This document shows, in pieces, positions 1 through 11,397 of a DNA stretch of 49,053 nucleotides. Position numbers and translations under genes: made by a program. Source of the DNA: Caulobacterales bacterium (GTDB lineage Bacteria; Pseudomonadota; Alphaproteobacteria; Caulobacterales; Caulobacteraceae); the NCBI GenBank assembly GCA_947474395.1, contig CANJID010000029.1:1-49053 (forward strand), in the 5' to 3' direction. The notes under the pieces were generated by a model. That model was not told where the DNA came from. It saw nothing but the letters and a program-made list of their open reading frames with translations, and ran no database searches. Every line of letters starts with the position of its first letter. The stretch's first letter is position 1.

Positions 1-320
<320 letters not shown>

Positions 321-541
321 TTACGGCTGAAGCGAAAGCGGGACGGATGCGTATCAGAAAACGAGGCGCACGGGGCTATTGCCGCCATTCTCGCGCCGCA
401 GAACCTCGCTCATGGGACCGGCGACCTATGCACTGCGGCCGATCCGCATATCAAGCGCATAATCGCCTCAGTTGAACCCCGGAGCGGCCCCGGCGAACGG
501 CCAAGGTTTCGCTCCGGCGCCGGAGCATGGGGCGCCTAGGC

Positions 542-1228
542 TTAGCCGATGGTGAAGGCGACGCTTCCCACGCCCTCGATCTGGCCTTCGACCTTGTCCC
601 CGCGCACCAGGGGGCCGACCCCTTCGGGGGTGCCGGTGAAGATCAGGTCGCCCGGCTGGAGCGTCCACAGGCTGGAGATCTGGGCGATGATCTCGGGGAC
701 CTTCCAGATCAGGCTCGACAGCAGGGCGTCCTGGCGGGTCTCGCCGTTGACGGTCAGGCGGATAGCCCCCTGCGGGTCGCCGGCGCTCGCCGCGGGGCGG
801 ATCGCGCCGATCGGGGCCGAATTGTCGAAGCCCTTGGAGGACTCCCACGGCTGGCCGGCCTTGGCGGAGGCGGCCTGGAGGTCCCTGCGGGTCAGGTCCA
901 CCCCGACCGCGTAGCCGAAGATCAGCCCGGCCGCGTCTTCCGGGGCGATGTCGGCGCCGCCGCCCTTCAGCGCCACCACCAGCTCGATCTCGTGGTGGAA
1001 GTTCGCGGTGCCGGGGGGATAGGGGATGGTGGAGCCGGAAGGGACCACCGCGTCCGCCGGCTTGGCGAAGAAGATCGGGGTCGACCGCTCGGGGGTCCCG
1101 CCCATCTCGCGCACGTGCGCCTCGTAATTGCGGCCGATGCAGTAGATGCGGCGGACGGGGAAGCGCGCCTCGGTTCCTTCGACGGCGACCGTGGGGCTTT
1201 GCGGAGCGGGGATCACGAATTCGGACAT
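542..1228 (-). CDS. Fumarylacetoacetate hydrolase family protein (FAHD1-like acylpyruvase / fumarylpyruvate hydrolase)
   Basis: The 228-residue protein is the usual length for a single-domain FAH enzyme. It shows the family signature CIGRNYEAHVREMG, the metal-ligand stretch HHEIELVV, and GVDLTRRDLQ followed by KGFDNSAPIG. Family members cleave C-C bonds of acylpyruvates in aromatic catabolism, or decarboxylate oxaloacetate, with Mg2+ or Mn2+ held by E-x-E and a later Asp. Which substrate applies cannot be read from sequence; no ring-cleavage genes are adjacent. It lies 56 bases downstream of the DUF2794 gene on the same strand and may be cotranscribed with it. Confidence 0.9.
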   Translation of the reverse strand: MSEFVIPAPQSPTVAVEGTEARFPVRRIYCIGRNYEAHVREMGGTPERSTPIFFAKPADAVVPSGSTIPYPPGTANFHHEIELVVALKGGGADIAPEDAAGLIFGYAVGVDLTRRDLQAASAKAGQPWESSKGFDNSAPIGAIRPAASAGDPQGAIRLTVNGETRQDALLSSLIWKVPEIIAQISSLWTLQPGDLIFTGTPEGVGPLVRGDKVEGQIEGVGSVAFTIG

Positions 1229-1284
1229 GAACGCCCGTTAGCGCGTCCCGGCGCGCCGCGCCAGTCCGCTACTTTTGGCGCCTG

Positions 1285-1629
1285 CTACTCGACCACCTTG
1301 AAGCGACGGGTGTCGAAGAACTTCAGCACCTGGTCCAGCTCCTGGCCGCGGCGCAGGACCACCCCGTGCTGGCCGATCACCGCCCAGGCGCCCTGGCGGC
1401 GGGCCAGGGCGGGGCGCTTCTCGATCCGGTAGAGCGGGTTCTCGGCGGTGCGGCGGAAGACCGAGAACACGGCCGACTCCTTCAGCCCGTCGATGGCGTA
1501 GTCCCGCCACTCGCCGGCGGCGACCATGCGTCCATAGAGGCGGAGGATCTGGGAAAGCTCGGCGCGGTCGAAGAACACCGCCCCCCGGGGGGCGGGATGC
1601 GGCTGCGGCTCTGAGACATCGACACTCAT
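1285..1629 (-). CDS. DUF2794 family protein
   Basis: A small soluble alphaproteobacterial protein of about 114 residues from the start MSVDVSEPQPHPAPRGAVFF. The conserved core contains FDRAELSQILRLYGRMVAAG, the RDYAIDGLKESAVFSVFRR stretch, and YRIEKRP. I chose the ATG at 1627-1629 because the upstream in-frame extension is Cys- and Arg-rich and unlike the family. The function is unknown. The gene is on the same strand as the downstream FAH-family gene. Confidence 0.85.
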   Translation of the reverse strand: MSVDVSEPQPHPAPRGAVFFDRAELSQILRLYGRMVAAGEWRDYAIDGLKESAVFSVFRRTAENPLYRIEKRPALARRQGAWAVIGQHGVVLRRGQELDQVLKFFDTRRFKVVE

Positions 1630-1739
1630 GCTGACGAAGCAAAGCATGACGCAATTCCGGCGCAAACCCAAGCGCCGGGTCCCGCATGTCGGTCCTGACA
1701 CCAAAAGTCACGGAACGGCCCCAATTCGGGCCCGAACGC

Positions 1740-1917
1740 GCCTGATAGGGGCTCGATAAGGTGAGTGTCGGCCGGTCGGGACGCCTGAAGGTCCAGGATC
1801 CTGAACAGCCCCCCCAGCCCCCCGGATCGGCGGGTCCCCGGTCGGCCGACGCCTTAGCTTCCAGTGAAACAGACGAAGAAGCCCGCGCCCCTCCCCCCAG
1901 ATGCGCGGGCTTTTTCG
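1740..1917 (+). ncRNA. Candidate structured small RNA between two minus-strand genes
   Basis: The 306-base gap 1630-1935 has no plausible protein. On the plus strand it can form a long-range helix: GTCGGCCG near 1767 pairs with CGGCCGAC near 1842, extended by AAGG/CCTT across a bulge. The helix encloses the palindrome CAGGATCCTG. An intrinsic-terminator-like hairpin with five T's follows at 1880-1915. Both flanking genes run on the minus strand, so a plus-strand terminator here has no obvious protein-coding client. I could not match it to 6S, SRP or tmRNA sequence motifs. Boundaries are approximate. Confidence 0.3.
1879..1915 (+). terminator. Rho-independent terminator hairpin, possibly bidirectional
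   Basis: AGCCCGCGC and GCGCGGGCT form a 9-bp GC-rich stem around a 14-base loop, followed by TTTTT at 1911-1915 on the plus strand. On the minus strand the same hairpin lies about 20 bases past the stop of the DUF1223 gene and is followed by TTCTTCG. It could therefore terminate that gene, a plus-strand small RNA, or both. Confidence 0.65.
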
Positions 1918-1935
1918 TATCCGCGGTGCGGAAAG

Positions 1936-2643
1936 CTAGTTCCGCGCCAGCGACAGGATCGGGCCGCCGTTGGCGCCCTGGACCATGACCACGGTCTTCA
2001 GCCCCGGAGCGGTCGGGGCGGGCAGGTCGTAGGTGCGCATCTTGCCGGTCCAGCGACCGAGGCGCTTCAGCTCGCGCACCACATTGCGGTGGGAGACGGT
2101 CTTGCCGCGGTTCTCGCCGGTACGGACGCGCACCTCCTGCTCGGTCGGATCGTAGCGGACCAGCCAGACCTCCGCCCCGCCGGCGGGGACGCGGCCCGCC
2201 TCGATGCGAACGTGGCTGCCGCGCCAGAGCAGGCGGACGGTGGGACCGGTGCGGCCGACGCCGCCGCCCCCAACCAGCTCCCGGACCTTGTCGGCCTCGA
2301 CACCGGGGGCTTCCTCGCGGCCGTTCACCACAACCTGAGGGGTGGAGATCTCCCGCAGCTTCATCCGCTGCTGGTAGGCGCGCTGGCGGGACGTGAACTC
2401 TGGCTTGGCGAAGGTGTCCTGCCAGCCGAGGTAGTCGAGGTAGTCCACCGAATAGGTCAGGGCGATGACGTTCTTCCGCCCGGCCAGGTCGTCGACCATC
2501 TGATTGGTGTCGAGGCAGACCGCGCAGCCCTGGGCGGTGAAAAGCTCCACCACCACCGGTCTGGCCGAGGTCCCGGCCGCCCCCGCCGCCGCCGGGCCCG
2601 CCGCCAGCATCAGGGCGGCCCACGCCATGGTCACAAATCGCAT
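1936..2643 (-). CDS. DUF1223 secreted thioredoxin-fold protein
   Basis: About 235 residues from the ATG at 2641-2643 (MRFVTMAWAALMLAAGPAAA), which gives a clean N-terminal signal peptide; an upstream in-frame extension has no family similarity. The mature part begins RPVVVELFTAQGCAVC with a CxxC pair at C40 and C43, then YSVDYLDYLGWQDTFAKPEF and TPQVVVNG, all typical of DUF1223. The fold is thioredoxin-like, so a periplasmic redox role is plausible, but no substrate is known. It is the first gene downstream of acnA on the same strand, after a 67-base gap. Confidence 0.88.
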   Translation of the reverse strand: MRFVTMAWAALMLAAGPAAAGAAGTSARPVVVELFTAQGCAVCLDTNQMVDDLAGRKNVIALTYSVDYLDYLGWQDTFAKPEFTSRQRAYQQRMKLREISTPQVVVNGREEAPGVEADKVRELVGGGGVGRTGPTVRLLWRGSHVRIEAGRVPAGGAEVWLVRYDPTEQEVRVRTGENRGKTVSHRNVVRELKRLGRWTGKMRTYDLPAPTAPGLKTVVMVQGANGGPILSLARN

Positions 2644-2710
2644 AGGCCCAGACTTTAGGCGGAAGCCATGGATACGCTTGTCACCTCTGCGTGAGCCGTC
2701 CACCGGATGT

Positions 2711-5416
<2,706 letters not shown>

Positions 5417-5593
5417 GGATATAAGTCTCCCTTTGAAGCCGAGGCTCGCGCGCAAATCGGCGGGACACACAGCGTCCCGCTCAGCGCGGCGTTGGGCCTT
5501 CGCAGCGGGCCGTGTCTTAGACTGCGTTGAGGCGGGCGTCCATGCGGCGACGCTTTCAATCTCGGCGCGCGGCGCGTCGGCGGGACGCACCTG

Positions 5594-6208
5594 TTGATCC
5601 AGCGCCTCCTCATCGAGCAGCTTGCCCTGGTCCGGGGCGAACGTCGCCTGTTCGAGGGCGTCGATCTCGCCCTGGAGGCAGGAGAGGCCATCGCGCTGAC
5701 CGGGGCCAATGGCGCGGGCAAGACCAGCCTGCTGCGCGCCGTCGCCGGCTTCCTGGCGCCGGAGCGGGGCCGCATCGAATTCCGGGGCGCGCACGGCCCC
5801 CTCGATCCCGAGGACGCCCGGAGCGCGGGGATGCACCTGTTGGGCCACAACGACGGGCTGAAGACCGCTCGGACCGCGGGGGAGGAGTTCGCCTTCTGGA
5901 ACCGCTGGACCGGGGCCACCCATGCGGAGGAAGCCGTCGCCGCCTTCGACCTCACGCCCTTGCTGGGCCTGGAGGTGCGCAAGCTCTCCGCCGGCCAGCG
6001 CCGCCGCCTGGCCCTGGCCCGCCTCATGGCCAGCCCTAGGGGCCTGTGGCTGCTGGATGAGCCCATGGCGCCGCTGGACGCCGCCCGCCGCGCCCGCTTC
6101 GGGGAGATGATGGGCGAGCACCTGCGCGGCGGCGGCATGATTTTGGCCGCCGTGCACGACCCCTTGCCGATCACCTCGCGCAGCGTCTCGATCGGGGCCG
6201 CTTCGTGA
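5594..6208 (+). CDS. ccmA: Cytochrome c biogenesis ATP-binding export protein CcmA
   Basis: A 204-residue ABC ATPase that works with CcmB, and with CcmCDE encoded elsewhere, to release heme-loaded CcmE for cytochrome c maturation. Walker A is GANGAGKT at 37-44, the signature LSAGQ is at 131-135, Walker B is LWLLDEP at 151-157 and the H-loop His is 188. The first supported start is TTG at 5594, an uncommon start codon; there is no ATG near the family's usual N-terminus. The stop overlaps the ccmB start by 4 bases. Confidence 0.93.
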   Translation: MIQRLLIEQLALVRGERRLFEGVDLALEAGEAIALTGANGAGKTSLLRAVAGFLAPERGRIEFRGAHGPLDPEDARSAGMHLLGHNDGLKTARTAGEEFAFWNRWTGATHAEEAVAAFDLTPLLGLEVRKLSAGQRRRLALARLMASPRGLWLLDEPMAPLDAARRARFGEMMGEHLRGGGMILAAVHDPLPITSRSVSIGAAS

Positions 6209-6870
6209 ACGGCCTTTCCGCCCTGTTCGGCCGCGAGCTGAGCCTGGCCTGGGGCCGGGGGGGCGGGCCATTGCTGGCCTGCGCCTTCTACGCGGGCCTG
6301 GCGACCCTGCTGCCGCTCGCCGCCGGCCCCTCGCCCGAGCGCCTGGCCCTGGTGGCGCCCGGCGTCGCCTTCGCCGCCATGGCGCTCGCATCGCTGCTCT
6401 CGCTGGAGCGGCTGTTCGAGCGCGACTACGAGGACGGCGCCCTCGACCTCCTCGCTCTCGGGCCCCTGCCCCTGGAGGCGGTCTCGGGGGTCAAGTGCCT
6501 GGCCCAGTGGCTCGCCACCGGCGCGCCCCTCGCCGTCGTGGCGCCGGTCATCGCCATAGCCTTAGGCGCGGACCCGAAGCTCGCGCCCATGATCTTCGCC
6601 ACCTCGCTCGCGGCGGGCGTCGGCTTCGCCTTCGTCGGCGGGCTGGGCGCGAGCCTGGCGCTGGGCGCCAAGCGGGGCGGGGTGCTGGTGGCCGTGATCG
6701 TCCTGCCGCTGTTCGCCCCGCCGGTGATCTTCGGAGCCGGGGCGGTGGACGCCTTCGCCAGCGGCCTCGACTGGAAGACCGCCCTGCTCTTCCTCGTCGC
6801 CTATTGCCTCGCCGCCGCGGGCCTCAGCCCCTTCGCGATGGCCGCCGCCTGCCGCAACGCCCTGAGCTGA
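6205..6870 (+). CDS. ccmB: Heme exporter protein CcmB
   Basis: A 221-residue hydrophobic protein with about six membrane segments, the permease partner of CcmA. Recognisable parts are [20 protein letters not shown] at the N-terminus, [20 protein letters not shown], and the C-terminal [19 protein letters not shown]. Translation starts at GTG 6205, within the GTGA overlap with the ccmA stop, so the two subunits are probably translationally coupled. It serves the c-type cytochromes, including the two heme proteins near 36 and 40 kb. Confidence 0.93.
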   Translation: MNGLSALFGRELSLAWGRGGGPLLACAFYAGLATLLPLAAGPSPERLALVAPGVAFAAMALASLLSLERLFERDYEDGALDLLALGPLPLEAVSGVKCLAQWLATGAPLAVVAPVIAIALGADPKLAPMIFATSLAAGVGFAFVGGLGASLALGAKRGGVLVAVIVLPLFAPPVIFGAGAVDAFASGLDWKTALLFLVAYCLAAAGLSPFAMAAACRNALS

Positions 6871-6874
6871 CCGC

Positions 6875-7489
6875 TCAGCCCACCCGCTTCATGCTCAGGA
6901 TCGGCACGGGCGGGTCCAGGATCTGGCCCTTCATGGCCGGAACGGAGGTCTTGCCGGTGGTCGGCAGCGCAAGGATTTTCCGCACCACGGCCATGCCCTC
7001 GACCACGGTCCCGAAGGCCGCGAAGCCCTGGTTGTCCCCCGCCGCGCCGGGATGAGCGTCCAGGAAGGGCTGCGCGCTGGCGCAGATGAAGAAATCGGAC
7101 GTCGCCGACCCCGGCGCGGCGCGCCCCATCGAGATGGTCCCCGCCTTGTGCCTGAGCCCCGTGACCTGGGTGCTTTCGTGGGCGACCGGCCGGAAGGCGC
7201 GGGCTCTGACGGCTCGGGCGCCCTGGATCGAACCCGCCCCCGGAGCCCCCGGCGTCCGCGCGGCACGGTAGATGGTCCCGCCGTCATATTTTCCGCCATC
7301 GACGTAGCGCAGGAAATTGGCGGAGGTGACCGGCGCCTTGACGGCTTCCAGTTCCACCACGATCCGGCCGCGGCCGGTCTCAATCGCCACCCGCGGCTTG
7401 GCGGTGGCCGCTCTGGCGCGAAGGGGTCTGACCAACAGGAGCCCAGCCGCCCCCAGCACGCCCCGACGTCCGATGCCCGCCTTGCTCAT
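6875..7489 (-). CDS. Secreted cyclophilin-type peptidyl-prolyl isomerase
   Basis: A 204-residue protein with a Tat-like signal (GRRGVLGAAGLLL at residues 8-20, then ARA). The cyclophilin core follows: IETGRGRIVVELEAVKAPVT, SANFLRYVDGGKYDGGTIYR, GTISMGRAAPGSATSDFFIC and FGTVVEGMAVVRKI. The usual FHRVI active-site segment is replaced by a Pro/Gly-rich stretch after IYRAA, so catalytic activity may be reduced. Its start codon overlaps the stop of the TrpF-like gene (ATGA), making the two an operon. It converges with ccmB, 4 bases apart. Confidence 0.85.
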   Translation of the reverse strand: MSKAGIGRRGVLGAAGLLLVRPLRARAATAKPRVAIETGRGRIVVELEAVKAPVTSANFLRYVDGGKYDGGTIYRAARTPGAPGAGSIQGARAVRARAFRPVAHESTQVTGLRHKAGTISMGRAAPGSATSDFFICASAQPFLDAHPGAAGDNQGFAAFGTVVEGMAVVRKILALPTTGKTSVPAMKGQILDPPVPILSMKRVG

Positions 7490-8178
7490 CGCCTCGCCTC
7501 CTCGTCAGAACCGTTGAGCCGCGCGTCGGCCGCCCGCATCGCCGCAACAAAGCGCTCCAGCTTGAGCGGGTCCAGTCGCCTTTCGGTCCGGACCCCCGAG
7601 CAGAGGTCGAGGCCATAGGGGCGCACCGTGGCGATGGCTTCCCCCGCGTTTTCCGGCGTCAGGCCCCCGGCCAGGAACACCGGGCGGGGGCTCGCCCGCA
7701 CGAAGGCGGCGCTGACCGCCCAGTCGTGGGTGCGCCCGGTCCCGCCGAACTCCGCGACGGCCGCGCCGGGCTTTCCGGAATCCAGCAGGAAGGCGTGGAC
7801 GTAGGGGGCGTAGAGCGGGATCAGGTCGACCGCTTCGGGTCCCTCGACGTGGATCACCTGCACCCGCCTGACGTGGGGGATCAGCCCGGCCAGCTCGGCG
7901 GCCTCCTCGGGCGCGATATGGCGGACCACCTGCACCGTCGGGACCCCCGTGGCGCGGACGTGGGCCGCGATGGCGGCGGCCGCATGCTCGGAGGTCAGGA
8001 GGAAGGCGTCGACCGGCGGCGGAACGCTGGCGGCGATCTCGGCGATGAGCGCGTCGGGAATCGGCCCCTGCCCCGAGGGCATCGCGCCGACCATGCCGAC
8101 GGCGTCCGCCCCCGCCGCCACAGCGAGCCTGGCCTCCTCCACCGAGGCCATGCAGCAGACCTTCAGCCGTGTGCGCAT
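7486..8178 (-). CDS. Phosphoribosylanthranilate isomerase (TrpF)-like protein
   Basis: About 230 residues from MRTRLKVCCMASVEEARLAV. It has the TrpF beta-alpha barrel landmarks: catalytic Cys region KVCCM (KICG in classical TrpF), ADAVGMVG, the catalytic Asp in FLLDSGKPG, GGTGRTHDW, FLAGGLTPENAGEA and GLDLCSGVRT. TrpF isomerises N-(5-phosphoribosyl)anthranilate in tryptophan synthesis. No other trp gene is nearby and the GL after the Cys is changed to CM, so a relative with another substrate is possible. An alternative start, MGKGAT, lies 6 codons upstream. It diverges from asd. Confidence 0.8.
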   Translation of the reverse strand: MRTRLKVCCMASVEEARLAVAAGADAVGMVGAMPSGQGPIPDALIAEIAASVPPPVDAFLLTSEHAAAAIAAHVRATGVPTVQVVRHIAPEEAAELAGLIPHVRRVQVIHVEGPEAVDLIPLYAPYVHAFLLDSGKPGAAVAEFGGTGRTHDWAVSAAFVRASPRPVFLAGGLTPENAGEAIATVRPYGLDLCSGVRTERRLDPLKLERFVAAMRAADARLNGSDEEARR

Positions 8179-8280
8179 CGTCGCGCCCTTCCCCATTCCT
8201 CTTCGCTCTTCAGGCTGCCCCCGCTTGTTTTTGCGGCTGCGAAGGCGTAACCGTCCGCGCTTCATTTTAGGAGAGTAGCG

Positions 8281-9309
8281 ATGGGTTACCGGGTTGCCGT
8301 CGTCGGCGCCACGGGCAACGTGGGCCGCGAGATGATGACGATCCTCGAGGAACTGAAGTTCCCCGTGGACGAGATCCATGCCGTGGCCTCGCGCAAATCC
8401 ATCGGCATCGACGTCGCCTGGCGCGACGGCCTGATCAAGTGCGAGGCCCTGGACCAGTTCGACTTCTCCAAGGTCGACATCGTGCTGATGTCGGCGGGCG
8501 GGGCCGTGTCCAAGGAATGGTCTGAGAAGATCGGCAAGGCCGGCCCCGTCGTGATCGACAACTCGTCGGCCTGGCGGATGGACCCGGACGTGCCCCTGAT
8601 CGTACCCGAGGTGAACCCGGACGCGGTGGTGGGCTTCCGCAAGAAGAACATCATCGCCAACCCGAACTGCTCGACGATCCAGCTGGTGGTGGCGCTGAAG
8701 CCGCTGCACGACGCGGCCAAGATCAAGCGCGTGGTGGTCTCGACCTACCAGTCGGTCTCCGGCGCGGGCAAGGAGGGCATGGACGAGCTCTGGGAGCAGG
8801 CCAAGTCGGTGTTCGTGCTCGGCCCGTCCGAGCCGAAGAAGTTCCCCAAGCAGATCGCCTTCAACGTCATCCCCTTCATCGGGACCTTCCGCGACGACGG
8901 CTTCACCGACGAGGAAGCCAAGATGTGGATGGAGACGCAGAAGATGATCGATCCGTCGATCGCCCTGACCGTCACCTGCGTGCGGGTGCCGGTGTTCGTC
9001 GGCCACTCCGAGGCGGTGAACATCGAGTTCGAGAACCCGCTCGACGAGGACGAGGCGCGCGAGGTCCTGCGCAACGCCCCCGGCGTGCTGGTGATCGATA
9101 AGCACGAGCCCACCGGCTACATCACGCCAAAGGAAGCCCAGGGCGAGTTCGCGGTCTATGTCTCGCGCATCCGCAACGACCGGACCGTGAAATACGGCCT
9201 GAACCTGTGGGTGGTTTCGGACAATCTGCGAAAAGGCGCCGCCCTCAACGCCGTGCAGATCGCCCAGCTCCTCCACGAGCGCGGCCTGATCGAACGCGCG
9301 CACGCCTAG
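8281..9309 (+). CDS. asd: Aspartate-semialdehyde dehydrogenase
   Basis: A 342-residue NADP-dependent enzyme that reduces aspartyl phosphate to aspartate semialdehyde, the branch point to lysine/diaminopimelate, threonine and methionine. The nucleotide loop GATGNVG is at residues 9-15, the catalytic Cys is C130 in NPNCSTIQ, and the catalytic His is H242 in VFVGHSEAV. The strong ribosome site TTAGGAGAG lies 5 bases before the ATG. Length and motifs are normal and identification is secure. Confidence 0.98.
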   Translation: MGYRVAVVGATGNVGREMMTILEELKFPVDEIHAVASRKSIGIDVAWRDGLIKCEALDQFDFSKVDIVLMSAGGAVSKEWSEKIGKAGPVVIDNSSAWRMDPDVPLIVPEVNPDAVVGFRKKNIIANPNCSTIQLVVALKPLHDAAKIKRVVVSTYQSVSGAGKEGMDELWEQAKSVFVLGPSEPKKFPKQIAFNVIPFIGTFRDDGFTDEEAKMWMETQKMIDPSIALTVTCVRVPVFVGHSEAVNIEFENPLDEDEAREVLRNAPGVLVIDKHEPTGYITPKEAQGEFAVYVSRIRNDRTVKYGLNLWVVSDNLRKGAALNAVQIAQLLHERGLIERAHA

Positions 9310-9375
9310 CAAAAGCCCTCCTTAAGGCCCGACCGCCGGTCCCGCCCTTCGAGAGGAGGGCGCGGACAAGCAACA

Positions 9376-9401
9376 GGCCGGCCCACCGAACAGGGCCGGC
9401 C
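9376..9401. repeat. Strong inverted repeat between asd and rarD
   Basis: GGCCGGCCC at 9376-9384 and GGGCCGGCC at 9393-9401 form a perfect 9-bp stem with an 8-base loop. No T-run follows on either side, so it may attenuate read-through from asd but is not a canonical intrinsic terminator. Confidence 0.5.
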
Positions 9402-9421
9402 ACCCCACCGGGGGCCTTGAG

Positions 9422-10309
9422 ATGAGACCTGCACTGGATAGGCCCGCCCTGGCGGCGGGCGGGTTCTGCTACCTGATCTGGGGGCTGATGCCCCTGTTGT
9501 TCCAGGCCTGCGCCCGCGCCGGCGCCAGCTCGTGGGAGGTCGTGGCCGAGCGCTCGATCTGGTCCCTGCCCTGCGCCCTCGCCCTGGTCGCCGTCACCGG
9601 CGCGTTTGGCTCCGTAAGGGCGGTGCTGACCGACCCGAAGACCCTGATGTGGCTGGTGTTTTCAGCGGCGCTGGTGGCGACCAACTGGATCCTCTACGTC
9701 TGGGCGGTCCAGAACCACCACACCCTGTCGGCGGCCCTGGCCTACTACATCAACCCCTTGATGAGCATGGCGGCGGGGGCGGCCCTGTTCGGCGAGCGGC
9801 TGGACCGCATCGGCATAGGGGCGATCGTCCTGGCGGTGGTGGGCGTGGTGTTCCAGGCGGTGGCGCTGGGCGAATGGCCCTGGGCGTCGCTCGCCATGGG
9901 CGGGGCCTTCTGCGGCTACGGGATCGTCAGGAAGCGCGTTAGCGTGGACGCCCAGACGGGCCTGCTGGTCGAGACCGCCCTGCTGGCCGTCCCGGCGGCG
10001 GCCTATGCGATCTGGCTGGCCCACAGCGGCGGCGGGGTCTTCGGCAAAACTTCCGAGGCGACCTGGCTGCTGCTGGCCTGCGGGCCGATCACGGTCTTCC
10101 CCCTGGCGGCCTTCGCCTTCGCGGCGCGGCGGCTGTCGCTCACCCTGATCGGCTTCATGCAGTTCTTCGCCCCCACGGTGCAGTTCGCCATCGGCGTTGC
10201 GGCCGGCGAGCCCCTGACCCCCATGCGTATCGCCTCCTTCGGCTTCATCTGGGCCGGGGCGGCGGTCTTCGCCTGGGGAATGGTCCGGGCGGCGAGGCGG
10301 GCGGCCTAG
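9422..10309 (+). CDS. rarD: EamA-family permease, RarD type
   Basis: A 295-residue inner-membrane protein with about ten hydrophobic segments. It starts RPALAAGGFCYLIWGLMPLL and carries the RarD hallmarks TNWILYVWAVQNHHTLSAAL, AYYINPLMSM, and the C-terminal LIGFMQFFAPTVQFAIGV. RarD proteins belong to the drug/metabolite transporter superfamily; the name comes from a chloramphenicol-sensitivity phenotype, and the substrate is not established. The ATG at 9422 follows GGGGGCCTTGAG. Confidence 0.93.
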   Translation: MRPALDRPALAAGGFCYLIWGLMPLLFQACARAGASSWEVVAERSIWSLPCALALVAVTGAFGSVRAVLTDPKTLMWLVFSAALVATNWILYVWAVQNHHTLSAALAYYINPLMSMAAGAALFGERLDRIGIGAIVLAVVGVVFQAVALGEWPWASLAMGGAFCGYGIVRKRVSVDAQTGLLVETALLAVPAAAYAIWLAHSGGGVFGKTSEATWLLLACGPITVFPLAAFAFAARRLSLTLIGFMQFFAPTVQFAIGVAAGEPLTPMRIASFGFIWAGAAVFAWGMVRAARRAA

Positions 10310-10365
10310 CGCTCCGCTCCCGCACAGGTAGAGTGTCTTTCAAAGAGATCGTCGGGGGGCGGGCC

Positions 10366-11397
10366 ATGATGAGGATGACATTGGCGGCGGGCGCCGCCCT
10401 CACGGCGACGCTGTGCACAGGACCGGCCCTCGCCGGCGCGGCCGCCCCCGCCTGCAAGATGCAGACGATGGGCGAGATCCACGTGACTCTAGACGGGGAC
10501 GGCCTGCCGGTCGTCGACAGCAGGATCGAGGGCCAGCCGGTCAAGATGCTGCTCGACACCGGCGCCTTCGACAACATCCTGATCCTATCCGCCGCCGAGA
10601 AGATGGGGCTGAAGGGCGTGCCCGTGCCGGGCCTGCGCATGTTCGGCGCCGGAGGGATCGTCGATGTCAATGTCGTCAAGGTGCGCGAGCTGCAGCTCGA
10701 CCACGTGGCGATCCCCAACGTCGACATGCTCGTCCCGCGCCAGGGCGGACCCACGGGAGAGCCCGACCTCGCGGGGCTTATCGGGGCCACGACCTTCTGG
10801 CCCTATGACGTCGAGTTCGACCTGGGGGCGGGCGTGGTCCGCTTCTTCCAGTCGGACTGCAAGGGCGACGAGCTCGTCTACTGGGACGGCGCCTATTCGG
10901 TCGCGCCCATGCAGGGCACCTCCGGCGTCATCGACCGTCGCTACCTCATCAGCGTCAAGCTCAACGGTCGCGACATGATCGCCGACCTGGACACCGGCTC
11001 TCCCGTCTCGATCGTCACCGTCGACGCGGCTGCGCGCGCGAAGGTGAAGACCACCGACAACGGTGTGAAAGCGGACGGCACGATCGAGGGCGGCGGCAAG
11101 AAACTCGACCAGTGGGTGGCGACCTTCGACAGCTTCGCGGTTGGCGACGAGGCCATCAAGAACGCGAAGATCCGCATCGCCGACCTCTACAGCAACGCCC
11201 GCGAGATACAGACAGGTCAGAGGACGGCCACGCGGCAGGGCAACACGACTTCCATGACTCTTGGCGCGGACTTCTTCCGCGCCCATCGCGTGATGATCTC
11301 GAACCGCCAGAAGCGGGTCTATTTCACCTACAAGGGCGGGCCGGTGTTCAACACCCTCAGCGCCGCCGCACCGACCCAGACGACGGCCCGGCCCTAG
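10366..11397 (+). CDS. Secreted retropepsin-like aspartic protease with two lobes
   Basis: About 343 residues starting MMRMTLAAGAALTATLCTGP, a signal peptide ending near ALAGA. There are two aspartic-protease active-site motifs: LLDTGAFDN about 65 residues in and ADLDTGSPV about 208 residues in. Each is followed by a hydrophobic-hydrophobic-G-type segment (LAGLIGATTFWPYDVEFDLG and SMTLGADFFRAHRVMISNRQ). Periplasmic, substrate unknown. An in-frame GTG at 10333 would add 11 residues ahead of the signal; the tandem ATG with a G-rich ribosome site is preferred. The stop codon overlaps the stop of the convergent hydroxylase gene. Confidence 0.82.
   Translation: MMRMTLAAGAALTATLCTGPALAGAAAPACKMQTMGEIHVTLDGDGLPVVDSRIEGQPVKMLLDTGAFDNILILSAAEKMGLKGVPVPGLRMFGAGGIVDVNVVKVRELQLDHVAIPNVDMLVPRQGGPTGEPDLAGLIGATTFWPYDVEFDLGAGVVRFFQSDCKGDELVYWDGAYSVAPMQGTSGVIDRRYLISVKLNGRDMIADLDTGSPVSIVTVDAAARAKVKTTDNGVKADGTIEGGGKKLDQWVATFDSFAVGDEAIKNAKIRIADLYSNAREIQTGQRTATRQGNTTSMTLGADFFRAHRVMISNRQKRVYFTYKGGPVFNTLSAAAPTQTTARP

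Noticed and set aside
1740-1917. 6S RNA, SRP RNA or tmRNA identity for the structured region
   Set aside because: None of the conserved motifs (SRP GGAA loop region, tmRNA tag frame, 6S bubble sequence) could be recognised, so it is left as an unnamed candidate.
9376-9401. Intrinsic terminator after asd
   Set aside because: Strong stem but no T-run on either strand, so it is listed only as an inverted repeat.
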